Positions 14,901-21,821 of a stretch of 22,932 nucleotides of DNA are shown here, piece by piece. Positions within the stretch are counted from its first letter, which is position 1. Each line of letters opens with the position of its first letter. Made by a program: the position numbers and the translations under genes. The notes beneath the pieces are model-generated. The model had not been told where the DNA came from and ran no database searches. It was given only the letters and a program-made list of their open reading frames with translations. This stretch comes from JAFGBM01 sp964564915 (GTDB lineage Bacteria > Actinomycetota > Actinomycetes > Actinomycetales > Demequinaceae): assembly GCA_964564915.1 (NCBI GenBank), contig CAZMCU010000028.1:1-22932 (forward strand). Reading direction: 5' to 3'.

Positions 14901-16759
14901 GCGTCCTCCTCTTGAGCAGCAAGGCGGGCGTACAGCCCGCCGCGGCGCAGCAACTCCCGATGCGTCCCGCTCTCGACGATTCGCCCACCCTCCAGCACAT
15001 GGATAACGTCGGCGTCGTCGACGGTCGACAGACGGTGGGCAACGGTCAGGGTGGTGCGACCCCGGGATGCGGCGTCGAGGGCGGCTTGAACCACCTTCTC
15101 CGACATCGTGTCGAGGGCGGAGGTCGCCTCGTCGAGGAGGAGCACCGGAGGGTCCTTCAGGAGCACCCGGGCGATCGCGATCCGTTGCTTCTCTCCCCCG
15201 CTCAGTCGATATCCGCGTTCACCGACGAGCGTCTCGTAGCCCAACTCGAAGCTCGCAATCGTGTCGTGGATGTTTGCGGCGCGGCAGGCCGCTATCAGCT
15301 CGTTGTCAGAAGCGGAAGGCTTGGCGTACCTGAGGTTCTCCGCGATCGTCGCATGGAACAGGTACGTTTCCTGACTGACGATCCCGATGTGGTCGATGAC
15401 GGACTCGTGCTTGAGGTGTCGCACGTCCTCCCCCGAGAAGAGCACCGCGCCGTCGGAAGCCTCGTGGAGCCTGGGGGCAAGATAGACGATCGTCGTCTTG
15501 CCCGCTCCGCTCGGTCCGACGAAGGCGACGTGCTGCCCGGGCTCGGCGACAAACGATACGCGGTCGAGCGTCGGCCGTGAATGGGGCTTGGCGTCGGGGT
15601 AGCGGAAGATGACGTCGCGGAACTCCACCTTGCCCATGGGACCGGGCGCGTCCTCGACCGCGATCGCGTCGGGAGCGTCCTCGATCGCGGGGACGAGGTC
15701 GAGGTACTCGAAGATTCGCGCGAAGAGTGCCCGCGAAGTCTGGACGTCGAGGGCCACCCGCATCAGGCTGATCAGCGGGAAGAGCAGCCGTCCCTGGATC
15801 GCCGTGAACGCCACCACGGTTCCCGCCGTGATGCTCGAGTGCCCCCATGAAATGAAGTACCCACTCGCCAAGTAGATGACGGCGGGCACGCTCGACATGA
15901 TCACCGTCACCACGGCAAAGAACCACTGACCGCTCATCGTCTGGCGAACCTGGAGCCCGATGAGGTTGCGGTTCTCCGCGGCGTAGCGCTCCGTCTCCGC
16001 GCGCTGCCGGTTGTACGCCTTAGAAAGCATGATCCCGGAGATCGAGAGCGTCTCCTGCGTGATCGCCGTCATCTCCGAGAGCGATTCCTGGGTCTTGCTC
16101 GCGATGCGCGCCCGGATTTGGCCGACGCGCTGTTGGATGACGACGAGCACCGGCATGAGGACGAGGGCGATGAGGGTGAGACGCACGTCGAGCACGAGCA
16201 TCGCGGCGAGCGACGCCGCGACCGTGACGACGTTTCCGACGATGCTCGTCACCGTGTTCGTCAACACGCCGGATACGCCCCCGACGTCGTTCTGGAGCCT
16301 CGATTGGATCACTCCAGTCTTGGTCCGCGTGAAGAACGCGAGGTCCATCGCCTGGAGGTGCGAGAACAGGCGGACGCGAAGGTCACCCGCCACGCGATTG
16401 CCGACGGACGCCGTCAGCCACGTCTGCCACACACCGAGGCCGGCGTTGCCGACGAACAGGGCGACGGTAAGGGCGACCAGGTGGATGAGGAGGTGGAGGT
16501 GGGGGCCCGAGCCGTCGGACGGGAAGAGGGCGCGGTCAAAAATGCGCTGGACGATGAGCGGAGGAGCCACCGTGAGGATGGCGCCCGCTACCACGAGTAT
16601 CGCAGTGAGGACGATCCTCCCCCGGTAGGGCCGGAACATCTGGGCGACGCGGTGCCAGAGGTGCGGGATGGGCGGAGCCTCGGCGTTTGCCTTCTTCTGG
16701 GCTTCGACGTCCAGCCTCATGACCCGTCCTCGCCCGCCACCTCCACCGCTGAATGCCAT
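14897..16759 (-). CDS. ABC exporter, fused membrane and ATPase domains
   Basis: A half-size type IV ABC exporter, 620 aa, working as a homodimer or heterodimer. The transmembrane domain spans about 48-340 with six helices, and the coupling-loop region reads LAFFTRTKTGVIQSRLQNDV (140-159). The nucleotide-binding domain runs from about 377: Walker A GPSGAGKTT (415-423), Q-loop VSQETYLFHATIAENLRYA (461-479), signature LSGGEKQ (519-525), Walker B VLLLDEA (539-545) and H-loop H575. An unusual Gly-rich N-terminus (SGGGGGRGR) precedes the first helix. The start ATG at 16759 has TAGATT 6 nt upstream, consistent with a leaderless message. The substrate is unknown; lipid or drug export is typical. Confidence 0.93.
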   Translation of the reverse strand: MAFSGGGGGRGRVMRLDVEAQKKANAEAPPIPHLWHRVAQMFRPYRGRIVLTAILVVAGAILTVAPPLIVQRIFDRALFPSDGSGPHLHLLIHLVALTVALFVGNAGLGVWQTWLTASVGNRVAGDLRVRLFSHLQAMDLAFFTRTKTGVIQSRLQNDVGGVSGVLTNTVTSIVGNVVTVAASLAAMLVLDVRLTLIALVLMPVLVVIQQRVGQIRARIASKTQESLSEMTAITQETLSISGIMLSKAYNRQRAETERYAAENRNLIGLQVRQTMSGQWFFAVVTVIMSSVPAVIYLASGYFISWGHSSITAGTVVAFTAIQGRLLFPLISLMRVALDVQTSRALFARIFEYLDLVPAIEDAPDAIAVEDAPGPMGKVEFRDVIFRYPDAKPHSRPTLDRVSFVAEPGQHVAFVGPSGAGKTTIVYLAPRLHEASDGAVLFSGEDVRHLKHESVIDHIGIVSQETYLFHATIAENLRYAKPSASDNELIAACRAANIHDTIASFELGYETLVGERGYRLSGGEKQRIAIARVLLKDPPVLLLDEATSALDTMSEKVVQAALDAASRGRTTLTVAHRLSTVDDADVIHVLEGGRIVESGTHRELLRRGGLYARLAAQEEDA

Positions 16760-16765
16760 GCGGTC

Positions 16766-16771
16766 AATCTA
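16766..16771 (-). promoter_or_regulatory. -10 hexamer for leaderless ABC exporter mRNA
   Basis: On the minus strand TAGATT is followed by six bases (GACCGC) and the ATG at 16759. There is no Shine-Dalgarno and no good -35. Confidence 0.5.
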
Positions 16772-16823
16772 GCCTGGACCAGAACGGGGCAGGCTGACTC
16801 AAGCCGATTTGGACACAGGATGC

Positions 16824-16853
16824 TTGCCCGAATATCGAAGGCCCCGATATGGT
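16824..16853 (+). promoter_or_regulatory. Putative sigma70-type promoter of the serine protease gene
   Basis: TTGCCC (16824-16829), an 18-nt spacer and TATGGT (16848-16853). The implied transcript start near 16860 leaves about 22 nt carrying the Shine-Dalgarno AAGGAGG (16870-16876). This supports the GTG at 16882 rather than the in-frame ATG at 16849, which lies inside the -10. Confidence 0.5.
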
Positions 16854-16881
16854 GACCTCAACTCTCGGCAAGGAGGCCAAC

Positions 16882-18474
16882 GTGGCTCGACTTCGCACCA
16901 TATGCGTTCTGGCTCTAGCGGCGACGCTAGTGGTTCCCCTCTCGGGCTGCGGAGGTGAGGAGGAAGTCAGCGGCGTCACCGATATCTCGTCGGTGCAAGA
17001 CGCGACGATCTACATCTCGGCATCGGGCGTTCAATCCCTCCCAACCGGCACGGTAGCGAGCGGGGGGAGCGGCTCCGGTTTCTTCATCGACGCGAACGGG
17101 TTGGCGATGACCAACTACCACGTCGTCGCAGGAGCGGCAACGCTCGAGGCCTATATCGGAGGTGACACCTCCCGCGCATACCCCGTCTCTGTCGTTGGTT
17201 CCTCCCAGTGCAACGACCTCGCGCTGATCCAGGTGCATCTGAGTGCCGGCGAGGAGGTTCAGTTCCTTCGTTGGGCGGAGAGCGAGCCTTCCGTTGGTCT
17301 TCCGATCTACGCCGCGGGATACCCGCTGGGCGACACGGAGTTCACGCTGACGTCCGGAATCGTGTCGAAGGCTCGCGCGGACGGAGAGTCGTCCTGGGCA
17401 TCGATCGACTACACGATCGAGATCGACGCCAGCATCCAACCGGGGAACTCCGGAGGACCGGTCGTCAACGAACGGGGTGAGGTTATCGGCCTGGTGTATG
17501 CGAACGCCCAAACCGGGAGCGGACAGAACCAGTTCTTCGCCATCAACGCCACTCTGGCTCGTGACGTCGTGGAGGAACTGAAGAAGGGCGACTACGAATC
17601 GTTCGGAGTGTGGGGAAGCCCCGTGCAGGCCGACGATGGCTCCTACGTCGGCCTATGGGTGAACGCCGTCGAGCAGGGTTCGGTCGCGGACAACTCCGGT
17701 GTGCAACCGGGTGACGTGATTGTGGAACTCAACGGATTAGCGGTTGCCACGGACGGCACGCTGGCGACCTATTGCGACGTCATCCGCACCGGCGGATCCG
17801 CCCCTATCGCCATCACCTTGGTACGACCGACCACCGGCGAGGTGCTTCAGGGCGACCTTGGTGGACTCGGCGGCCTTTCCGTGATCGACACCATTGATAC
17901 CGGCGGCATCCCCGGTGGTGGCGAGGGCAACTCCGGCGGCGATCCGGGCAGCTCCGGAGCAATCGATGACACCCCATATTCGGGGTACGTGTCGATCATC
18001 GATGACACCGGACTCATGTATGTGGACATTCCCATCGAATGGTCGGATCTGTCCACGGCAGCGATGGACACCACGGGCGTCGGCGTGTACCCCAGCATCC
18101 TCGCCAGCACCAACCTTGAGGAGTTCTTCTTCGACTACAGCGTGCCGGGACTCCAGTTGTTGTGGCTTCCGGGTGAGCACTTTCAAGATATCTACGGACG
18201 AGCAGGAAACGATGGGCACGTTCTGTCGTCGTGTGACCTCGAGTCGGTTTCTGACTACGACTTTGTTTCCGACCAAGGCGGCAGGGCGTACTCGGGAGAA
18301 TTGGCGAGTTACGTCAATTGCGATGGGACGCTCTCGCAGGTGGTCATCTTGTGGGCCAACCCAACCGATGGCTCCGGACACGTCCTCTACCTTGCGATGG
18401 TCCTGGTATCCGAGCGCGACTTCGAGGCACTGGTGAGGATCCTGGATACCCTGTCACTTTCCGACGCTGGCTAG
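16882..18474 (+). CDS. Trypsin-like serine protease lipoprotein with PDZ domain and an extra C-terminal domain
   Basis: An extracytoplasmic HtrA-like protease, 530 aa. The signal peptide ends in lipobox LSGC (C23), so it is anchored on the outer membrane face. The catalytic triad is H80 (MTNYHVVAGA), D112 (CNDLALIQV) and S190 (QPGNSGGPVVN). A PDZ domain covers about 245-325 (SVADNSGVQPGDVIVELNG). A Gly/Ser-rich linker (327-361) leads to a C-terminal domain of about 165 residues that starts SGYVSIIDDTGLMYVDIPIEW and carries two Cys (at the HVLSSCDLES and SYVNCDGT segments). I do not assign that domain to a named family. The GTG at 16882 has a perfect AAGGAGG 5 nt upstream and gives the clean lipoprotein signal. 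Likely role: envelope protein quality control. Confidence 0.88.
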   Translation: MARLRTICVLALAATLVVPLSGCGGEEEVSGVTDISSVQDATIYISASGVQSLPTGTVASGGSGSGFFIDANGLAMTNYHVVAGAATLEAYIGGDTSRAYPVSVVGSSQCNDLALIQVHLSAGEEVQFLRWAESEPSVGLPIYAAGYPLGDTEFTLTSGIVSKARADGESSWASIDYTIEIDASIQPGNSGGPVVNERGEVIGLVYANAQTGSGQNQFFAINATLARDVVEELKKGDYESFGVWGSPVQADDGSYVGLWVNAVEQGSVADNSGVQPGDVIVELNGLAVATDGTLATYCDVIRTGGSAPIAITLVRPTTGEVLQGDLGGLGGLSVIDTIDTGGIPGGGEGNSGGDPGSSGAIDDTPYSGYVSIIDDTGLMYVDIPIEWSDLSTAAMDTTGVGVYPSILASTNLEEFFFDYSVPGLQLLWLPGEHFQDIYGRAGNDGHVLSSCDLESVSDYDFVSDQGGRAYSGELASYVNCDGTLSQVVILWANPTDGSGHVLYLAMVLVSERDFEALVRILDTLSLSDAG

Positions 18475-18476
18475 CC

Positions 18477-19616
18477 CTACCGGTACTCGACCGATCCCGC
18501 CCAGATGAAGGAATATCGCAGGGCCTGGTCGTCGTGCGCCTTAACGCCGATCACGGCGTAGGCGTCCACCGGCCCCGAAGGCTGGTCTCCACACCACAAC
18601 ACGTGCTCCAGCGGACCCACGCCGAAGTCGTAGACCAGGGTCACCTTCCCGTCGGTCGCGCTGACCTCGTTGATGGTGGACAAGAAAGTGCCATCACCAA
18701 ACTCCGGAGTGAGTTGCCCCTCCGGCATGAGGTCGGCGTATCCGACGATCCTCCCGTCCTGCACCACCACCGCGCCGAGGGCAAGGTCGATGACGCTGGT
18801 GCCCTCGGAATCGAAATCCGTGGCCTGCACCGCGCCTTGACGCGCGACGACGTTATACGCCACCGCGATCCCACCGCTGAACTCGTCGGACGCCGGATCG
18901 TAGGTGCGCGCCTGAGCTAACGGCTCGCTCCGATAGCTCACCGCGACCCAGAACGCTCCCGTCGGGCCCGCAAGGCTGGGATCGATGGAGCCGTCGGCGG
19001 TCGTGAACCACGACGAGATCCCGGTGAGCACGTCACCCGGCTGGGCGGCGTAGGAGGGGTCCGCGAACGTCGGGTACACCGAGTCGGGTCGAAGAATTCG
19101 TGCCGACGCCTGCCCCAGGATCGGATCGACGTAGGGCCCGGTGACGGGGTCGCCGCACGCGATTGCCGCCAACGGGCCGTCGGCGGGCGCCGGAGCCGTC
19201 GCGGACGGGAGGAGACGCAGCACGTCGTCGTCGAGGACGATCCCGGGGGCAGGCCCCGTGGGCACCGGTGGAACGTACGTGCCGTTGATCGCCCAGTCCG
19301 GCCACGGGGAGGCCCCGGGCACCTCACTCGGCGAAGGATCGGGAGAGGCCGCCTCGGAAGGGGATGGGCTTGGCACAGTGTCGCCTGGTCCGTTGTCGAT
19401 CCACACCCGCGTGACGGCTTGCGCCCCAAACGCCACGACGGCCAGGGAAGCGGCGGCCCCCGTCATGATGGCCCCCGCCCGCACCGTGCGCCGGCGTCGG
19501 GCCCCGCGCGTCACCCGTGCCTCGCGGGCGGAGGCGAAGGCGGCACCGGAACCTAGGGCCGTCACGTGCTCGTCGAATCCCTCGTGGAGCAGGTGGCGAA
19601 GGTCGTCATTCGTCAT
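18477..19616 (-). CDS. Single-pass membrane partner of the ECF sigma factor (putative anti-sigma or sensor)
   Basis: A 379-aa protein. The first 45 residues are cytoplasmic and end in RGARRRRTVR (37-46). One transmembrane helix (47-68) follows, then a Ser/Pro/Asp-rich linker (79-103) and a large extracytoplasmic domain (105-379). Its ATG overlaps the sigma-factor stop (ATGA) and is preceded by GAGGAGG inside the sigma gene, so the two are translationally coupled. This layout, an N-in single helix with a short cytoplasmic segment encoded right after an ECF sigma gene, is that of anti-sigma factors. However, no zinc-binding HxxxCxxC motif is present, so it is not a recognisable ZAS-type anti-sigma. 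The extracytoplasmic domain has no family I recognise. Confidence 0.7.
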   Translation of the reverse strand: MTNDDLRHLLHEGFDEHVTALGSGAAFASAREARVTRGARRRRTVRAGAIMTGAAASLAVVAFGAQAVTRVWIDNGPGDTVPSPSPSEAASPDPSPSEVPGASPWPDWAINGTYVPPVPTGPAPGIVLDDDVLRLLPSATAPAPADGPLAAIACGDPVTGPYVDPILGQASARILRPDSVYPTFADPSYAAQPGDVLTGISSWFTTADGSIDPSLAGPTGAFWVAVSYRSEPLAQARTYDPASDEFSGGIAVAYNVVARQGAVQATDFDSEGTSVIDLALGAVVVQDGRIVGYADLMPEGQLTPEFGDGTFLSTINEVSATDGKVTLVYDFGVGPLEHVLWCGDQPSGPVDAYAVIGVKAHDDQALRYSFIWAGSVEYR

Positions 19617-20140
19617 GATGCCTCCTCAACGCTCGCGAACTCCGGAGCTGTGCGCCAATCGGCCTCGACCTTCAACTCGGCGGCGAGCCGCTTGGACGCG
19701 TCGGACAGGTACCGCTTGACCGCCCCGTCGCTAATGCCCAGCCGATCCGCGATCTCCACCACGGGCAAGTCGTCGAAAAACCGCAGGACGATGCAGGAAC
19801 GTTCGCGCGGGGACAGGGCACACAGCGCACGCCTCACATCGACGCGAGCGTCGATATCGATGTCATGGGGGGCGCGATCGACCGCTCGCACGTGCGCACG
19901 TCGCGCGGACGTCGCCGCTCGGGCCCGGTCGATGAACACGGAGGGGATGGCACGACGCACATAGGCCTCCGCGGCGGCGGCGTTGGGGAAGGAGCGTCCC
20001 TTGCCGAAGGTGCGAATAAGGGCCTCTTGCACCACGTCCTCCGCCTCCGATGCGTTCCCGGTCAGCAGGCCGGCGTAGGCAACGAGCAGGTGAGAGCGCT
20101 CGCGCATCACCTGAGCTAGAAGCGGTTGCCATGCGCCCAC
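19613..20140 (-). CDS. ECF-type RNA polymerase sigma factor (SigE-like)
   Basis: A 175-aa sigma factor with only regions 2 and 4. Region 2 is about 12-75 (LLVAYAGLLTGNASEAEDVVQEALIRTF). Region 4 is about 108-155 (LSPRERSCIVLRFFDDLPVVEIADRLGI, then the recognition helix SDGAVKRYLSDASKRL). The length and the LRFFDDLPVVEIADRLG segment resemble actinobacterial SigE-family ECF sigmas. The start is the GTG at 20140, preceded by GAAGGAAGG on the minus strand. A promoter-like motif 35 nt upstream is shared with two lipoprotein genes, suggesting autoregulation. It is coupled to the membrane protein gene downstream. Confidence 0.88.
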   Translation of the reverse strand: MGAWQPLLAQVMRERSHLLVAYAGLLTGNASEAEDVVQEALIRTFGKGRSFPNAAAAEAYVRRAIPSVFIDRARAATSARRAHVRAVDRAPHDIDIDARVDVRRALCALSPRERSCIVLRFFDDLPVVEIADRLGISDGAVKRYLSDASKRLAAELKVEADWRTAPEFASVEEAS

Positions 20141-20171
20141 CGGCGCCCTGCCTTCCTTCTGTTGACACCTC

Positions 20172-20203
20172 GAAAACGGAGCTCGCCGGGATTTCGTTGG
20201 GGG
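20172..20203 (-). promoter_or_regulatory. Putative ECF sigma promoter, copy A (sigma gene itself)
   Basis: On the minus strand: CCCCCAAC (20203-20196), 13 nt, GCTCCGTT (20182-20175). A 32-bp block (20172-20203) is identical in reverse complement to 21717-21748. It lies just upstream of the sigma factor gene in the direction of transcription, giving a predicted 5' UTR of roughly 25-30 nt. Confidence 0.65.
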
Positions 20204-20265
20204 CTACCTCCCCCCCATCGTCACCACCCGCTGCCAAGATCGCGGTGCGGCGTGTAGCGCTCCGG

Positions 20266-20466
20266 CTAGTCCTTGGCGTCCTTGGTGTCCTTGGCGTGCT
20301 CGGCTTGCTCCTTAGCGTGCTCCGCAGCCAGTTTGGCCTCGGCGTCGATCTGCTCGGCGACGCCCTCCGCCACCATGACCTCGTTCCCCGTGAGGTTTCC
20401 CATCACCTCTCTCGTCTTGCCCGCCACTTCCTCAACGATGTCCTTCATCTTGTCGACGGCGCTCAT
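20266..20466 (-). CDS. CsbD-like small stress protein
   Basis: A 66-aa hydrophilic protein, MSAVDKMKDIVEEVAGKTRE..., with the GKTREVMGNLTGNEVMVAEG core (16-35) of the CsbD family and a Lys/Glu/Ala-rich helical tail containing a repeated EHAK/DAK pattern. CsbD proteins accumulate in general stress responses, but their molecular role is unknown. The ATG at 20466 has AAGGAG 5 nt upstream, and TAGGCT (minus strand, 20511-20506) is a plausible -10. It is transcribed toward the sigma gene, separated from it by 125 nt holding the copy A motif. Confidence 0.85.
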   Translation of the reverse strand: MSAVDKMKDIVEEVAGKTREVMGNLTGNEVMVAEGVAEQIDAEAKLAAEHAKEQAEHAKDTKDAKD

Positions 20467-20724
20467 GGCGACTCCTTCATGGGTCGGTTGGACCGGTGCG
20501 CCTCCAGCCTAATCTCCGAGGGGCCAGCGCGGGTAGGATTCCGCGCCTCCTGGTCCCGCTCCGCGCCACCCTGACCATGGGTGACACCGCGTCGCGTGCA
20601 CACCATCGGTGATACCCCAGGACGTCGCTTCCCGAACCCCAAAGCGAAGCCGCCGATAGGATCGAGGGGAATCGAGGACAGCGCAACGAGGAGGAGTGCC
20701 ACGAAGACCTACGCCGGACCGCGG

Positions 20725-21117
20725 GTGGACGAGGGTCGACTTCGGATCGCTTTGGCCGCCCTCTTGATCGTCCATGGGCTCATCCACGTGATCGGGCCCC
20801 TCGCGACGTGGGATCTCGTCGACTTCCAGGACATCGACGGCGCGCCTACGGTTTCGATACCGGCGACGCTGGAAGACGTCCTCACGTGGTTCTGGTTCGT
20901 CGCGCTCGCCTTGTGCATCGCGGCGGGAGTGGCGCTGCTACGCCGACAGGGCTGGTGGGTTCCCGTTGCTCTCGCGAGCGTTGTCGTCTCCCAGACCCTC
21001 ATCGTCGTGTGGTGGGACGGCGCCGGGTTTGGGACGATCGCCAACGCACTCGTCCTCGCCGCCGTGTGGACCACCCGCGCTCGCCGGGACACGGCGCGGC
21101 CCACCTCCGCGGGTTAG
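20725..21117 (+). CDS. Small four-helix membrane protein, start uncertain
   Basis: An unrecognised membrane protein, 130 aa from the GTG at 20725. Helices lie at about 6-26 (ALAALLIVHGLIHVIG), 52-72, 76-94 and 100-118. The LIVHGLIHVIGPLATW opening recalls small actinobacterial membrane proteins of unknown function. The start is awkward: the GTG lacks a Shine-Dalgarno, while a perfect AGGAGG (20689-20694) lies 6 nt before an in-frame ACG at 20701, preceded by a -10-like TAGGAT (20657-20662). The next upstream in-frame start, GTG 20581, would add 48 residues with low-complexity, non-coding-looking composition. The real start may be the ACG or may reflect a base error. Confidence 0.65.
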   Translation: MDEGRLRIALAALLIVHGLIHVIGPLATWDLVDFQDIDGAPTVSIPATLEDVLTWFWFVALALCIAAGVALLRRQGWWVPVALASVVVSQTLIVVWWDGAGFGTIANALVLAAVWTTRARRDTARPTSAG

Positions 21118-21134
21118 TCTCCGTAAAAGGTAGA

Positions 21135-21179
21135 CCCGCCTGAGATTCCGGAGCCTCCCCCGTGGTTGGGCCAGGCGGG
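21135..21179. repeat. 8-bp inverted repeat upstream of the cupin gene
   Basis: CCCGCCTG (21135-21142) and CAGGCGGG (21172-21179) are perfect inverted copies 29 nt apart, located between the membrane protein stop and the cupin Shine-Dalgarno (AGGAG, 21189-21193). It could be an operator or a long-loop hairpin; no U-tract follows. Confidence 0.4.
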
Positions 21180-21198
21180 AGTCACAACAGGAGAGAGG

Positions 21199-21648
21199 AT
21201 GACGATGGCCAAGTATCAGATCACCGATGTAGGCTCGCTCGCCGAATGGGGCGACTTCTACGGGGGCTTCTCCCCAGAGTCGTCGTATCTCGGGCGGCGT
21301 GTGCTCGACAAGGAACTTCCGTTCGAGTTCTTCGGGGTAACGGTCAACTCGCGAGAACCAGGAGACGGCGTCGACTTCTGGCACTCGCACAGCAAGCTTG
21401 AGGAGTTGTACCTGTTCCTCGAGGGTGAGGGCGAGATGGGCCTGGACGACGAGGTGGTCCCCGTCAAGGGCGGTACCGCCCTGTGGGTGGGGCAGGGGGT
21501 CATGCGCGTCTGGCGATGCTCGCCGAGCAGCCCAACCGCGCTCAAGTGGATCTGCGTCCGCGCGGGTGGCGACCGCCTCGCAAACCTCTCGGGAGAGAAC
21601 TCCGACGCGACCAAGGTGGACGCAAGCGAGCGCCCACTGCCCTGGTAG
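21199..21648 (+). CDS. Cupin-domain protein
   Basis: A 149-aa single-domain cupin. Motif 1 is GDGVDFWHSHSKLEELYLFLEGEG (56-78... partly quoted), with metal-ligand candidates H62, H64 and E68. Motif 2, around VPVKGGTALWVGQGVMRVWR, lacks the usual histidine, so metal binding may be incomplete and the protein could be a binding protein rather than an enzyme. ATG 21199 follows AGGAG (21189-21193) by 5 nt; ATG 21205 is two codons further in. Function is not predictable; similar proteins are annotated as cupin_2 domain proteins. Confidence 0.8.
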   Translation: MTMAKYQITDVGSLAEWGDFYGGFSPESSYLGRRVLDKELPFEFFGVTVNSREPGDGVDFWHSHSKLEELYLFLEGEGEMGLDDEVVPVKGGTALWVGQGVMRVWRCSPSSPTALKWICVRAGGDRLANLSGENSDATKVDASERPLPW

Positions 21649-21716
21649 GACCGCACTACACCATTGGACCGCACCGCGACCTTGGCAGGGGATGGTGACG
21701 GTGGGTAGGGCGATCA

Positions 21717-21748
21717 CCCCCAACGAAATCCCGGCGAGCTCCGTTTTC
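21717..21748 (+). promoter_or_regulatory. Putative ECF sigma promoter, copy C (lipoprotein at 21822)
   Basis: CCCCCAAC (21717-21724), 13 nt, GCTCCGTT (21738-21745). The 32 bp at 21717-21748 are identical to the reverse complement of copy A. Similarity continues for about 20 nt downstream (GGTGT, ACA and AGGAAG blocks at matching positions). A second, sigma70-like -10 TAGGAT (21787-21792) lies closer to the gene, so it may have two promoters. Confidence 0.65.
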
Positions 21749-21821
21749 AGGGTGTATACATCAGGAAGCTAAGAGCGCGACTTCGATAGGATCGTGCGCA
21801 ACAACTCTTGAGGAGGCGGGC

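Noticed and set aside
16849..16881. ATG 16849 as start of the serine protease
   Set aside because: It overlaps the putative -10 hexamer, and the GTG at 16882 has a perfect AAGGAGG and directly gives a lipoprotein signal peptide.
20581..20724. N-terminal extension of the small membrane protein to GTG 20581
   Set aside because: The segment has no ribosome-binding site, Arg/Pro-rich non-coding-like composition, and would include the putative -10 and Shine-Dalgarno inside the gene.
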